Assembly (NCBI GenBank): GCA_029747015.1
Contig: JAKOGI010000187.1
Span: 273,501 to 337,500, forward strand
From: Carnegiea gigantea
Lineage: Eukaryota; Streptophyta; Magnoliopsida; Caryophyllales; Cactaceae
DNA: 64,000 nt
Direction of reading: 5' to 3'
A program made the position numbers and the translations under genes. Below, piece after piece: positions 34,861 through 47,236 of the stretch. The number at the start of each line of letters is the position of its first letter. Within the stretch, counting starts at the first letter, position 1. The notes under the pieces are model-generated. The model saw only the letters and a program-made list of their open reading frames with translations. It made no database searches and was not told where the DNA came from.

Positions 34861-36925
34861 CATGAGAAATCTCCCAAGTCTCCAAACTTTTCATTATCCT
34901 TCAATTCGTTACTACTTAGAAGTATTGAAGCACTTAACTAAATAGCAAGACAGATAGCTTCACGAGTTAACTCCAATAAACAAATTAACACCTCTTTTCA
35001 AATATATTGTTTGTAAGACATAACTATCTCCCCCCCCCCCCCCCCAAAAAAAAAAAAAATCACTATTATGTTAATGAAGACAATTTACCCACAATACGTT
35101 GATTAAAGGACTATGGAAAGCGTGACAGGAAAAGGACTGCATTTGATTTAAGAAAGATATATCATTGTTTACCCTGTCCTATCTAAAATTATGGGAAGGG
35201 AAAAAAAAGTCCATAGTAATTTCTTTTTCAAAGAAAGTCCCATAAAAAAAATAAAATTGAAAAACAATGCATTTCACAGGTTTTTTTTTTTTTGTGGGGG
35301 GGGGGGGGGGGGCGCTCTATTTCAGAAGCTTATACAGTTAGATAAATACAAGTCGCCTTATTCTTCTTTTTCCTTCTTTTTCGATATTAATTTGTCCATT
35401 AGTCCTTTTTCAAATAATACCTCGTAATTCTAAAACTCCTTATGATTTGGATTGGACATTCGGACAACATATTGATCGCAGAGGAGCTGATGAGGAGTAC
35501 AAATATTTAAGTTTTTTTTGATAAGAAATATTAAGTATTATATTTCAACATATATTGAGAATTCTTTTTTCGTTTTACTATGAAATTAGAATTATCAGAA
35601 GCCAGTCAATTAAACATATTTAATTATTTTGATCCCCATATATAGGAATCATCACTTTCTAAGTGTGTGTTCTTTTTCGCTAGAAGAAACTAGAAGTCCG
35701 AAGAAACTAGGAGGTGAAATGAGTTAGGGTTAGAAATACTTGAAAGAATTTGGTAGCAATTGTAAAGAATGTTGTTGAAAAATTGGAATAAATTGGAATG
35801 AGTTAAAAGGAACTGGAAAGAATGGAAAGAAGTTGAAGTGTAAACTCTTTAAGAGGTTGTTTGCTGCGACAGTTTGAAACTGCTAACTGCTCCTAAATTA
35901 AATGCTCCTAACCGTTCCCAAATCTGTTACTTATCGATATATTCAAATTTAATGTTAAACTGTTTTATACCGCTTCATATATACCACTCCGAACAACTAA
36001 CCGCTTCTAAACAGGTCTAACTGCTCCTAGTTGTTCCAAACCACTAACTACTAGCTTTAACATTACAATGTAAAAACTTGAAGATAAGACATAGGGGGGA
36101 AAGGGAAGATGGGATAATGGTGGTGGCTTCTTTTCTTTTTTTTTTTTTTTTTTTTTTGAAAAAAAGGGAATCAAAAAACAGTAATGACATGCAAAAACAC
36201 AAAGAGAAATGGTTAAAAAGCCACGGAAAAAGCAAAGAAAAAGCTTAAACTTTATTTGTTTTCATCCTGAAAATCCGCCATTACATATTCTGTCGGTGAT
36301 ATATCCACCTCCAGTCTTCTGTAGCCTCTTTTTAGCTCCTTTTTGCTTTGCTTTTTACATATTATTTATCATTATTTGTATAATTAACCTTGATGAGATG
36401 ATTCTATAGATTTGATTGAATTATGTTCTCCATTACCATCTTTTCATCGCTAGTTTTGCATGCATGTGATACTCAGATTATTTTGCCTTGGAGTCTGATT
36501 AATTAAGCAAAAGTCTTGATTGTCTCTAATCAACTTTCTGTCCTATCTTATGTATGTTTACCGATATTTGTAGGGTTTACTAGGAACTTCGAGTATATAT
36601 ATCCTATAATGTACAACAATTTCGTATATTTGTAGGGTATACTAGGAAATTAGGATTTATTAAGTTTTACCAACTTTATGATTATTTGCAGTCGTTTCTA
36701 ATCATATGTATCATATAATGTACTACAATTTTGAAATTTGCACTTTTGGAGATCTTATTGTGATGACTAAAAAAAGGTTTTTTTTCCCTCTCACATTATA
36801 CATTACAACGCTTCTGAGAAGCATCTAAATAAATTATTATACTGCAAGTTTGTAACAATCTAATTTCCAAAAAAGAAAAAAGAATGTGTTAGATCTATGT
36901 GCATGCTTTGTAACAAGTTCTTTAT
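34861..36925. other. AT-rich spacer
   Basis: No gene recognised. It has C16A14 at 35030-35059, a T-run followed by a long G-run at 35281-35312, and a T-run at 36137-36158. The stretch 35870-36060, with repeated actgctcctaa words, may be another decayed MITE, but its ends are unclear. Confidence 0.5.
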
Positions 36926-37013
36926 ATTAAGTTTAATAATATTTAAGTACCGAATCATACATACATATATATATATATGAATGATTCGGTACTTAAACAT
37001 TATTAAATTTAAT
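36926..37013. repeat. Near-perfect 33-bp hairpin
   Basis: The left arm 36926-36958 and right arm 36981-37013 are complementary over about 33 bp with one A/C mismatch and one G-T pair. The core is TTTAAGTACCGAATCAT. The loop is about 22 nt, mostly AT repeat. It could be a very small MITE or a foldback; no flanking duplication was identified. Confidence 0.8.
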
Positions 37014-37874
37014 TCCTTACAAAATATAAACAAGATTAATAAAGCAAAATTCAAACTAATTCAAACATATGTTCCTACTAAAATGTGAAACTGGATAGAG
37101 AGATGGCCACGTAATCATGATTTAAAAAAACTATGATCCGCAAACTAATTAGAACATTAAATTGTCGGTTTGTCACGTTATTATGCATTAATTATACATG
37201 AAGCAGCAGCAGCTAAAATTGAATGAATTAAAATTAAAATATTTGGATTCTTCTTATCCATAATTTCTACCTCACCTTCTACCTCATATGATATGATATA
37301 TTCAGCATCGATCCTAATCAAAATTTTGGAGTTTTTTCTTTAATTCAAACTAATGAAATTTTGTATTAATTTTATATTGTTTGCACGCTGATATGTGGCA
37401 TTTGTTTATTTATGAAGAGTGAAATTTAGTCAGATTAATGTAATAATTTTGAGACTCATGCATCTTTCAGGTATTGACTAGAATGCTTTTGTTTTTCCCT
37501 TTTCGTCTACCCCTCCAACCCCCCCCCCCCCAAAAAAAAAAATAATTGTTGTTAATATTTCGGGGTTTATCGCAGTTACGTTATCTTATTTGTACTTGGA
37601 CTAATATTCATGCAAAATCCACCTGTTTGAAGAAAAAGGATTTGAAGAATAAACCAAATTAAGAATTGTATTATCATTTAGATTTGGAATTTGTTCTAAT
37701 ATCTCGTTAATTAAGTTCGTATGAGAAGTTGGTTTGATGGTAGATGTCTTAACCAAAACTAAAGAATGACAACAACAAATTAAAATATACATGAATATAA
37801 TTTTTATGTGAAGGGGTCTCACACATGGACCTGAGAGACTAATCTCGCTCTTCACTTAATTTATATATACATTT

Positions 37875-38035
37875 TTGGTTTTGGATCATTCATTTTACTG
37901 GAGTTGAGCTACTGTTGGTCCAATAAGGAATAAAACTCTCCCATCACATATTTTCTCCATTCACAAGATTCGAATTGGAGATATGGCTTAATGGGAGCAA
38001 GTGTCAAACCACTTGAACCAACCTGTATTGGTTCG
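37875..38035 (-). mobile_element. tRNA-derived SINE
   Basis: On the minus strand an A-box-like GGTTCAAGTGG (38019-38009) is followed 33 nt later by a B-box-like AATTCGAATCT (37976-37966). The tail contains TAGCTCAACTCCAGTAAAAT. A second, shorter copy lies at about 59800-59940, also minus. Family name not assigned. Confidence 0.6.
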
Positions 38036-38690
38036 CTTAGTTTATATTTAATTACAGGTTAGGTTAATACTTATTTTACATGAAATAGTCTTAATTTAAA
38101 ACTTGTTGATAACTTTTTTTTTTTTTTTGGGTGAACAAAGCTAAATTAAAATACAAGGAAACTTAAATAATTCTTCCTACAAGAATCTAACTAACTAAGT
38201 AGTAAAACAGTTGATACAATAACAATAACTCTTAGTCTGGATACTATAAATAGTCTTATCTCTTCAGATATCTCTGCTTTTATAGATATCGAATCCAAGA
38301 GACCCAAATAAATTTAAAACAGTTGATAGTACATACTCTTATTTTTAATATTTGTTGGAAAACGGGTGAAATTATTTTTGATTAGGATATTGTACTAATG
38401 TGTACATAGATTGTGCATATGTAGAAAACAGTTCATTCTTTAATAGCAAAAGGTCAGCCTGTTCTAGGATTCTCCTCATCAAGCCAAAGACTTGATTCCG
38501 CATGTTATTTTCCACTAACCCCACCACTAATATCACCCCTTCCCCTCCTCCAAGGTAGAAAAAACAAACAAAGAGGGGGAGAGAATTCCATTAACCAAAA
38601 ATTAAAAATAATAAAAATGGAAAAATTTGTTGTTGAAAAGACAAACCAAACCACCATTGACATCAAATTTAGGAAAGGCTCTTTGTTTCA

Positions 38691-38724
38691 TATAAAAGGG
38701 AGTGAATATATACATATATATAAA
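38691..38724 (+). promoter_or_regulatory. TATA boxes of the WIP zinc-finger gene
   Basis: TATAAAAGGG at 38691-38700 and TATATATAAA at 38715-38724 lie 100-130 bp upstream of ATG 38824. Either would place transcription start at about 38720-38755. This argues that the in-frame ATG at 38617 is upstream of the transcript. Confidence 0.55.
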
Positions 38725-38823
38725 CACACCCCATCCCCCAAATCCCCCACTAATTTCCTAGGGTTAAAGCCAAGAGAGAATGATGAGGAGCTAATCCCAC
38801 AATTTAATGTAAAAATTAACACC

Positions 38824-39312
38824 ATGGATTTGTGCTTTCATCATCAAGCACCTCCAAACTTCATAGAATGGCTCAAGCCTTCATCTCCACCGTTGGATCA
38901 TTTCTCTCGATCATCCTCACCGTCCATTTCCCCCTCACCAACAACCACCACCTCCTCATCTCCCTCTTCTTCCTCCTCTTCTTCTTCAGTGATGATGATG
39001 ATGGAGTTGCCCCTCTTTTACAAGCAACACCAACATAGAGGAGAAGAAGACGACGAAGAAGAGGAAGAGACAACTTTGCCCCTCCTAGGCAGGCTTAGTG
39101 AGGTGAAGGACGAGGAGGGCAAACACGGAAATATGATGATGAAGGAAGAGAAAGTCACCGTTGATTTGCTCATTGGGTTGCCTAGTGATGGTGATCAAGT
39201 GGTGGTGGAGGCTAAGCCATTGAAAGAGGAGACAGAAAGCATGATGGTGATGATGGTGAATGATGATGATCATAAGGAGAAGATGATTAATATGAACAAT
39301 AATCATAATAAT

Positions 39313-39349
<37 letters not shown>

Positions 39350-41321
39350 TCTCCTTATTATCATCATCATCTTCATCTTTTAACTCAGAGAGTAGGTTTT
39401 GGATCCCAACCCCAGCTCAAATCCTCATTGGTCCAATGCAATTTTCTTGCTCTATTTGCAGCAAAACCTTCAACCGCTACAATAACATGCAGGTAATTAT
39501 TTTAGTTAATTACCTTACCCAAAAAATTTAACTTTTATTAAGTCATATAGTATATGATTTGTCAAACATACATCTATGTGTATTTATGAATTTGCTTGCT
39601 CAAAGATACTATAATTCAGTGATTATGTCCTTCAAAAATAGTCTCTTTATGTGTAAAAAGATAAAATTGTTCGTAATTAAATCTTTTCAGATCCAACTTC
39701 GACAATATTCATACTAATTTATTGTGATTGTAATTGATATAGGTAGATCTTGTCATAATAGTTTTGTAAATATTTGAAATGACAGTCTGTAAAAGCTACA
39801 GCAGTCTCCAAATTAAAAGAAAATTTGATTTTTTCTTTCTCAAGTGATTGGTATGTACATACCAAATTTGAGTCATATTGGTGCAAATAGCAGCGTTTGT
39901 GTTTTACACTAGGATGCTTGGAATAAGTTGTTCAAAAGAAGAAACTTTCAGTTCATCTTTCTTATCTTTGCTAACAAAATTGGGGTCCATTTTGAATTTT
40001 AATTTTGACTTTAACAAATGACCAACAGAAATCATGATTTGATCACATTAGTTAGGCGTTTATTTTTCTTACATAGAATTTTTGTGCATACACCAACCAT
40101 ATGTTGTTGGACCATTCAGAATAAGACTCTTCACTTAAACTGTCAAGATGGCTTACATACGCTATATTGTTCTCTCTAAATCGTATTCAAATGAAATTCA
40201 CATAGGATAATGATTGTCACTATTGTATGTCCAGTGTACATCAGCCACAAATTAAGGGATGCTAATATCAAGTTAAAAATGTACGTATCTAGGCGTAACA
40301 TAAGAGTTTTAGGGTCGAGTCTCCTAAGTTTAAGCTAACTTTTTTGCCCTGTTGAGTAAAGTCATCTACTTCCTTTCATGTCCTATGGTCAAAAAAAAAA
40401 AAGGAAAATGATGTTTATAGATTATTTTTAGCATTCTAGTTGAACTTGAAAAAATAATCAGAGCTTTTTTTTGTTTCTCCCTAAAATCTGCAGAATAAAC
40501 GGGAACATACCATGCATCAATAAAATTTTGTTGATGCTGCTATATGTGTAGGCTTTATTTGCTGCTATTTTCTTGTAGCATATTTGTGCATGCATATTTT
40601 GAACCTGAAAGGTAGTACAAGTGTGAGTTATTCATAACTTGCTGAAGTATAATCTGTTTATTTTCTCTCAAACATAACATCGTCTTCTATATATCTCGTC
40701 CGTGCTTTTAGAAAAAGTAACATCACTCAAAAGCAAATCCAAGAAAAATCAGTAGTTACTTCTTCTCACAATTCTTTTTCTTCGTGCATTTTTCTATGTC
40801 TTGGTATGTTACAATGTCAAGCAATAAGTAATACCTAATACATAATGAGACTAATGGAGTAGTTTTTGCATTTCGTATAATGATGATAGATGCATATGTG
40901 GGGGCATGGATCGGAGTACAGGAAGGGGCCAGAGTCACTGAGGGGAACACAACCTGCCGCGATGCTAAGGCTTCCATGCTATTGTTGTGCCCAAGGGTGC
41001 AAGAACAACATCAACCACCCAAGGGCAAAACCCTTGAAGGACTTTAGGACCCTCCAAACCCACTTCAAGCGGAAGCATGGCATCAAGGCCTTCATGTGTA
41101 GGAAATGCGGCAAAGCCTTTGCAGTCAAGGGGGATTGGAGAACCCATGAGAAGAACTGTGGCAAACTTTGGTATTGTACTTGCGGGTCCGATTTCAAGCA
41201 CAAGAGATCCCTCAAAGACCACATTAGGTCCTTTGGCAAGGGCCATTCTCCCCATCCTTCTCTCGAAGGGTTCGAGGAGGAAAGGGATTGTTTCACTACT
41301 GGGTCCGAGAAAGATGAATAG
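38824..41321 (+). CDS. WIP-family C2H2 zinc-finger transcription factor (NTT/WIP2-like)
   Basis: Nuclear DNA-binding protein of the plant WIP family, which includes TT1 and NTT. Two exons, 38824-39492 and 40890-41321, joined in phase 0 (CAG|GTAATT...GATAG|ATG), give 366 residues. The N-terminal half is low-complexity: poly-Ser about 35-55, acidic about 73-82, poly-Asn about 158-175. An LLIGLP acidic-hydrophobic motif lies at 115-120. The family signature [13 protein letters not shown] is at 191-203. Four zinc fingers follow: C209/C212-H225/H229 (split by the intron), the CYCC-type finger from 253, C293/C296-H309-C313, and C319/C321-H334/H342. The finger block is closest to NTT/WIP2 in my recall ([33 protein letters not shown]). 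NTT and its paralogues act in transmitting-tract, root-initial and replum development; which role applies here is inference. Confidence 0.93.
39289..39348 (+). repeat. (AAT)n trinucleotide repeat in the WIP coding exon
   Basis: An AAT-rich run with an uninterrupted core at about 39317-39348 encodes the poly-Asn tract. The codon purity suggests recent expansion by slippage, so length differences between individuals are likely. The tract lies before the conserved WIP motif and leaves the fingers untouched. Confidence 0.9.
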
Positions 41322-41420
41322 CTACTAGTGCTGGTCGTACTAATTAACCAAAAAGTTCTATCAATCTTTCAAGTTCATAAGTGCATGGTGTGATACCCTT
41401 TCTTAGGGTTTTCGAGGCTT

Positions 41421-41472
41421 GTGCTCTATAACAAAAAATTTCTCGAATGGAGAGCGGTTTGTTACAGAGCAC
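41421..41472 (+). repeat. Hairpin 1 downstream of the WIP stop codon
   Basis: GTGCTCTATAACAAA (41421-41435) pairs with TTTGTTACAGAGCAC (41458-41472) at 14 of 15 positions. The loop is 22 nt. It lies 100 nt after the stop codon, probably in the 3' UTR. Confidence 0.75.
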
Positions 41473-41593
41473 TTGCAAGGTTGTATGTTAAGAGGGCAAG
41501 AATAATTAAGTAGTTGCTAGTGACTATGTTCTTACTTAGGGTTTTGTTAAGTGGGTTTGTACTTGATTAATAAGTTAATTAGGGATCAATGCA

Positions 41594-41656
41594 AAGTGAT
41601 GAAGCAGATGAATTTTCTTCCCCTCTAATGGAGAAAATTTATCTGCTTCATCATTT
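41594..41656 (+). repeat. Hairpin 2 downstream of the WIP stop codon
   Basis: A 25-bp stem, 41594-41618 with 41632-41656, built on TGATGAAGCAGAT. All positions pair except two G-T wobbles. The loop is 13 nt. It lies 273 nt after the WIP stop. It could be a 3' UTR structure, a small foldback or a precursor-like hairpin. Confidence 0.8.
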
Positions 41657-41699
41657 ATTGTATTACCCTAGATGATGCAATGGCTTGTAACTTTGGTAT

Positions 41700-43140
41700 A
41701 TGCATGGCTTGCTCTAGCTTGTACTACTCAACATCAATTATGAACGTTTTATTTAATCTTTTGTTTTAAATCTCTATGAAGTTGATTTGATATTGCAAAT
41801 TATTGGTCTTTAATTCATCAAGTAATTAAATTAATATACAATTGCAGTTAAATCGACTCGTATGGACCTTGATCCATACACTAATGGCTTGCTTTGTTTC
41901 ATTTCCAATCTTGAAATATATTAGAATGAAGAACTGTTACATATAAAAAAATCTCATAGTTATTAAGATTACCTCCCCTAAAGTCCAAAAATTCTTCAAA
42001 ACTTGAGAAGCTTTTAAACTAATCAACACAATAACGAACCAATAGCTAGCACGCATGCATGGAGCGCCAAAAACTCTTATTTCATGAGCTATTGGTTTCG
42101 TTGTAGACTTGTATTTTTCGTGTGTATGTGTATGCATATCTGTATGTGATTTTCCTGATTTGAAGAAGTGTTTAAGAAAAAATCAACCATCCATCGCATG
42201 TAGACCCCCTGAAGCATTTTCATATTTACTAATTAATTAATTAGTTTTATTGTACAGTTAAGAAATTAGAAGGCATAAATCTAATGCTTTTGTTTGATTT
42301 TGTATGATATGATTATGGACCCTTTAATTTGCAATCTTAACAGCTAGTAAAGGCATCTGTAATCTAAGGAGTTGACAAAGAAAAAGAAGAATCCAATGAC
42401 TATAAAGCTACTAGTAACAACAGCAATTACGTTGGAACAACGGCTTTGTTTTTTGTCCGCTCGAAAAAGTTTTGCCCATAAACTTTAATTTCAGTAGATT
42501 AATCATGCACAATTTATGAGAGTCCTAGACTCTACATTTAAGTTTTCAGTATTAAATTTTCCAAGATAATGTAATGAACAAAGCCGATAAATTAACTTTA
42601 GCATATTTACTTTTACAGAAATCCTTGAGTGAGACAGTCTCACATACATGAGAGTTATTGTGAGATGCACTCCTTTAGGGCTGACTTTTTTGAAGTTTTG
42701 CAGTGACTAATAATGTGTTTTGGAGTAACTTTTTAATTCAGGAGTAAATAATAGTTCATTTAACAGTAACTTTGATTGCAGTCACCCTTAAATGCATTAT
42801 TAATAACCTCATTTATTATTAAAAGTCACTATAAAAATTTTTTGTCTCATGATATATTTTATGTACGTGAGACGGTCTCACACAAAACTCAGGGTTGCTT
42901 TTATGTTGCTTAAAAAAAATGCAAAGTTGGATAAAAATGAGTTTTTTTTAAATATAATGTTCATAATTATCCTTAAATATGGGAGATTTGGATCTTTTGT
43001 AATTGGAGGTTGCACTTTAATCTCGTATAGTCTATTATCCAACACTTGAAATTTTGGCTTGTTAAAAATTTTACCACTAACGATGAAATAGTTTAACTAT
43101 CATCTTAAAAAAGAAAAAGGTCCCAAAAATTATCAACTAT
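41700..43140. other. AT-rich spacer downstream of the WIP gene
   Basis: No gene recognised. The words agacagtctcaca/gagacggtctcacac recur at 42631 and 42871 around a roughly 240-bp segment, suggesting a degraded inverted or direct repeat. Confidence 0.4.
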
Positions 43141-43143
43141 TAA

Positions 43144-44119
43144 GGGCATGTTCTTTTTGTTGATCTTTTTTAATTTACCAACTTCAACAGTGGCGAAGCC
43201 AGGATTTTAATGAAGGGGTGTCGAAAATAGTGGTGCATACAACATTAGCAATATTCATACAATGAAAATTAAATGACTGTTACATTTTATTTTTCAAACA
43301 GCGGTGCAGCCAAAATTTGACCTAGCTAGTTACAGTTTATCCCATTTATTAAAGTCGTTCTAAAATACAAAAATATTTACATCACTTAAGTTTAAAGTTT
43401 ATTGCATTTTTAAAGAGAAAATTTGACAATATTTTTGAAAGAGAGACAAATCCATATTTTTAGAAGTGCAAAAAGGGTTTTACTTTCTATTACTTGCCAA
43501 TTTAGGGGTTCACCGTTTCATTAACACTTAATTAAATGATAATGAATTTTTTAAAGATTTTAGAAATTCTGTCTACAATTTGACTCAATTTTTTATTCCC
43601 TTGAAAAACAAGACCAAATATACATCATATACAAAATATTTTTTGAACTAAAACATAATTTTTTTCATTCTAAAGTCCAAACCAAACAGCAAATTTTAAA
43701 AATAAAACAGGACTACAAGGATATGTGAGTTTATTTTAATCTTCGAGTAAGTCTTATACATTATATTGTATATATATGTTATTCCTGTCTGCACTATGTA
43801 AATATTTTTTCCTGCGGGGAGAGGGGGGTCAGTTGACCCCACTGACCCCACGCTCCCTCCGCCACTGAACTTCAACCTACTTCAATAAAAAAATTCTAAC
43901 TTCAACCCACTTTAACCCACTTCAACCTACTTCAACTAACTTCAACTCACGTCCTACAAAATTTTATTCTCACTATTTTAATCAACTTCAAAAAATATAC
44001 CAAATTCAACATACTTCAACCAACTTTAACAAAAAATATTAATTTCAACCCGTTTCACCCTACCTCGACTAACTTCATATTTTTACCAACTCCAATTTAC
44101 CAATAAAAAGAACACGTCC
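43144..44119. mobile_element. Tourist-like MITE, family A, interrupted by a hAT element
   Basis: Inverted ends GGGCATGTTCTTTTT (left) and GGACGTGTTCTTTTT (right, reversed), with TAA on both flanks (43141-43143 and 44120-44122). Without the nested element it is about 288 bp. The interior is a degenerate TTCAACC(C/T)ACT repeat of about 10 bp. It is one of four family members in 4.4 kb. Confidence 0.8.
43188..43867. mobile_element. Non-autonomous hAT-type element nested in the MITE
   Basis: A 680-bp element starting CAGTGGCGAAGCCAGG and ending CCGCCACTG, so the terminal inverted repeat is CAGTGGCG. It is flanked by a perfect 8-bp target duplication AACTTCAA (43180-43187 and 43868-43875), diagnostic for hAT. 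A gggggtcagttgaccccactgacccc segment lies just inside the right end. There is no transposase ORF. Confidence 0.92.
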
Positions 44120-44562
44120 TAAATTAATGGATTACAAGTTAAAATTTTGGACACTTCTCTAATTATACATAATTCAGATCTGCATATGTACCAATAAACT
44201 TCGAGATCCTTGAGAAAATTCACTCAATGTTAAAACATTTTCAACAAGCACATAATTTTTGGACAAGGAAAATCGCAATCAAGGAGGAAATTTTTCGTTT
44301 GATTTTCAATACACAAGGAGTTCATGCAATGATTACTACCAAAACCCTAATTTCAAAGAAAGAATGGTGAAAGTCAACATGAAAAGATTTACAGCCCCAA
44401 ACGCGTTTTCAATTCTCTCTCTTAGCGAAGACTTGCATTGCTTGTTGCTGTTGTGGGTTCTCACAGCCTGTTGAATTCTGGGGGGTTTTATTTTACCCCC
44501 CAAAATATACGGCAAAAGTTTAGAGATGATTGCACTGAGAGGCACTAGATTTTTGGAACTTA

Positions 44563-45071
44563 GGTCCTGTTCTTTTCGTAGGTCTTTTTACATTTATCAA
44601 CCTCAATCTATCTCAATCTACTTCAACCCACTTTAACCGACCTGAAAAAAAAATACCAACCTCAACTCACTTCAACTAACTTCAACCCACCCCTTCCTAA
44701 ATTTAATAATTTGTAACCCAAATCGTTAAAATCAATTAACAAGTTGTATCGACCCTCAACTTCCAGAAAAATAGTTACAAAATTGTGAAATTACTATTCA
44801 GCGAAAAAATGCACTAAAAATTACAATAACTTAATAAATTATCGCACATTCTCATTATTTTAACCCACTTCAACCCACCACAAAAAAATACACCAACTGC
44901 AACCCACTTCAACCTACTTCAACCCACTTCAACCAATTTCAACCCACTTTAACCTACTTCAACCTACCTAAAAAAAAAAAACCAACTTCAACCTACCTTA
45001 ACCCACCTCAACCAACCTCAACCCACTTCAACCTTTTACCCAACCTCATTTACCCACGAAAAGAACATGCC
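44563..45071. mobile_element. Tourist-like MITE, family A, copy 2
   Basis: Ends GGTCCTGTTCTTTTCGTAGG and (reversed) GGCATGTTCTTTTCGTGGG. The interior is an extended TTCAACC(C/T)ACTTCAACC array (about 44605-45045), longer than in the other copies. The left flank is TTA; the right flank does not match exactly. Confidence 0.7.
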
Positions 45072-45115
45072 ATTGTAAGTTCAATTTTTCCAAACTGCGA
45101 ATTAGATTATACATA

Positions 45116-45311
45116 GGGTCTGTTCTTTTCGTGGATAAATTGGGGTGGATAAAAGGGTAAAATAGGTTGAAGTGGGTTAAATTTTTTTATGTGATAAATT
45201 AAACTTGATTAAAATAGTAGAAGTGGGTTGAAGTAAGTTAAAATAAATTGAAGTAAATTGAAACAGATTGAGGTTGGTATTTTATAATTGACCTATGAAA
45301 AGAACATACCC
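45116..45311. mobile_element. Tourist-like MITE, family A, copy 3
   Basis: 196 bp with inverted ends GGGTCTGTTCTTTTCGTGGA and (reversed) GGGTATGTTCTTTTCATAGG, flanked by ATA on both sides (45113-45115 and 45312-45314). Its interior carries the motif in the opposite orientation (GGTTGAAGTGGGTT). Confidence 0.75.
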
Positions 45312-45474
45312 ATAATGAAATTCAAACAAACTAACTTAACTAATGACTACAAAATAGTGTTGTAAACCATTTACATGCACAATTTTTCTTTTTTTCTTAT
45401 TCCAATTAATTGGGGGATTAAAGGCCCCTTGAAGGTACTTAAGAAATAATTTGTACATGAAAAAGGGGAAATTA

Positions 45475-45894
45475 CTAAGTTCTTTCAGTAAAATTAGTTG
45501 TGTTAGTAATGATTAGCTATTTTACTAACTGTTAGCGATTTTACTACCGATTAATTGTGACTTACTAGTTGTTAGTGGTTAGCTGTTCAACTAGCTATTT
45601 AAGATAAATGTGTTTGGTAAATATAGCTAAAGTAGCAGATTTATGTACAATGACTAAAAAGAGCCAATAAATAAAGGTTTTTAGTAAATAAAAAGAAGAA
45701 TTTTGTAATTTACAATGTAATCACTAGGTAGAGATTCTTAAAGCTACTTTTATTAGCTTTTGAAAAATATTACATAAACCTCTAACCACTACCCCATCTA
45801 TTACTTTACCGAATACTTTTAAGTAGTGGCCCATAACATTTTGACTATTATAAATTACTAACCTCTACTTCAACCTCTATTACTAAGCACAGAC
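45475..45894 (-). mobile_element. MITE, family B, uninterrupted copy
   Basis: A 420-bp non-coding repeat homologous, in reverse, to 60221-61016. Shared landmarks include agtaaaattagttgtg/aactaattttatc, the gttagcag/ctaacagtta block and the cctctattact end. Lacking the nested insertion of the other copy, it serves as the empty site. The ends are only loosely inverted. Confidence 0.65.
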
Positions 45895-45941
45895 AACATT
45901 TGCTTCCTCAGCAATGCAAGACTAACGGTTAATAGGCTAAG

Positions 45942-46041
<100 letters not shown>

Positions 46042-47236
46042 GTTGAATACAAATAATGTATGAATGACATATGGCATCTTACATGGTATAAAGTAATGAC
46101 TTGACAAATTACAATTGGTGAATGTTAATTGAGACATGTTAATCAACATTAATACTATTAATTAGAGTTTATTATAATACTATTAATTAAAATATTTATT
46201 GCATGGTTTTATACTCCTAACTTATTTTAAGTTTTTAGTAAGTCTTCATATGGTTAACTTGGTATGCAATAATTGATTTTTTTGTATTTCAACTTGATTC
46301 ATTTTATTTTTCAATATTAAAAGAATAGAATTAGATAAGAGAATTAAAGTTTACCTTAATCTTAATTGTTGCTACTTATTTATTTTTTCAAAAAGTTAGA
46401 TCATGAAGTCATTGCGAATGAGTAAGAGCTTATATATTGCCATATAACAATTTGATCACATAGGATAATTTATGAATGATATATAGGACAACTTAGATAA
46501 AGGTTGTGTTAGATTAGTTGGATACATGAATATTCTTCTGAGTTAAAAATTGACTTTTTATATACCTTATGCAGAGTAATCTGTAAGGTTGTAATATAAT
46601 TTTTATAAAATTAAGTCAAATTAAAATATAGTCTATTTAACTCCTAAAAAATATTCATTACAAATTAATTAGACGTGTGGCGAATCATGAAAAAATGATA
46701 AATGATAAATCATTATCATATAAAAATAAAAGAAATTTAGAGTGATTTTAAACAAACATCAAAAGGAAACAATAATTATGTCATTATAAATCTACTTTAA
46801 AAGCAATATATTTTTATTAATTATTTGTACGAATAATATTAAAACAAAAATTGAGTAACGTCCTTGCATCGCAAGGGTGTAACACAAGTTCGTCTAATAG
46901 TTAGTGGTAAGACTCTATACTTGTTAGCGTGTGGATGGATTAAATTCTCTACATTATCTATGTATAACTATTTTATGTTGTGCTTTATAACCCCTTTTTT
47001 TTAAAAGGATAGATATGTAGGCACTTAAGCCGTCTTTCTCACAAGGATTTTACCGGTTATCATATGATAAAAGATCGAAAAAAGTAGGGGAACAACGACT
47101 CCCAAAAAGTTAGGAGAACAACTGTTCCTCCAAATAACAGGATTCGAAGAAATATCACCTACTCGAACCATCCAATCTACTGCTTCATTGTGGCTTATGA
47201 CTTATTTCAAAGGCAAATGCAGGCTAGCTTACTTAA

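Noticed and set aside
38617..38823. Upstream in-frame ATG of the WIP gene at 38617
   Set aside because: Two TATA boxes lie between it and ATG 38824, and the added peptide has no family similarity; it is probably promoter and leader.
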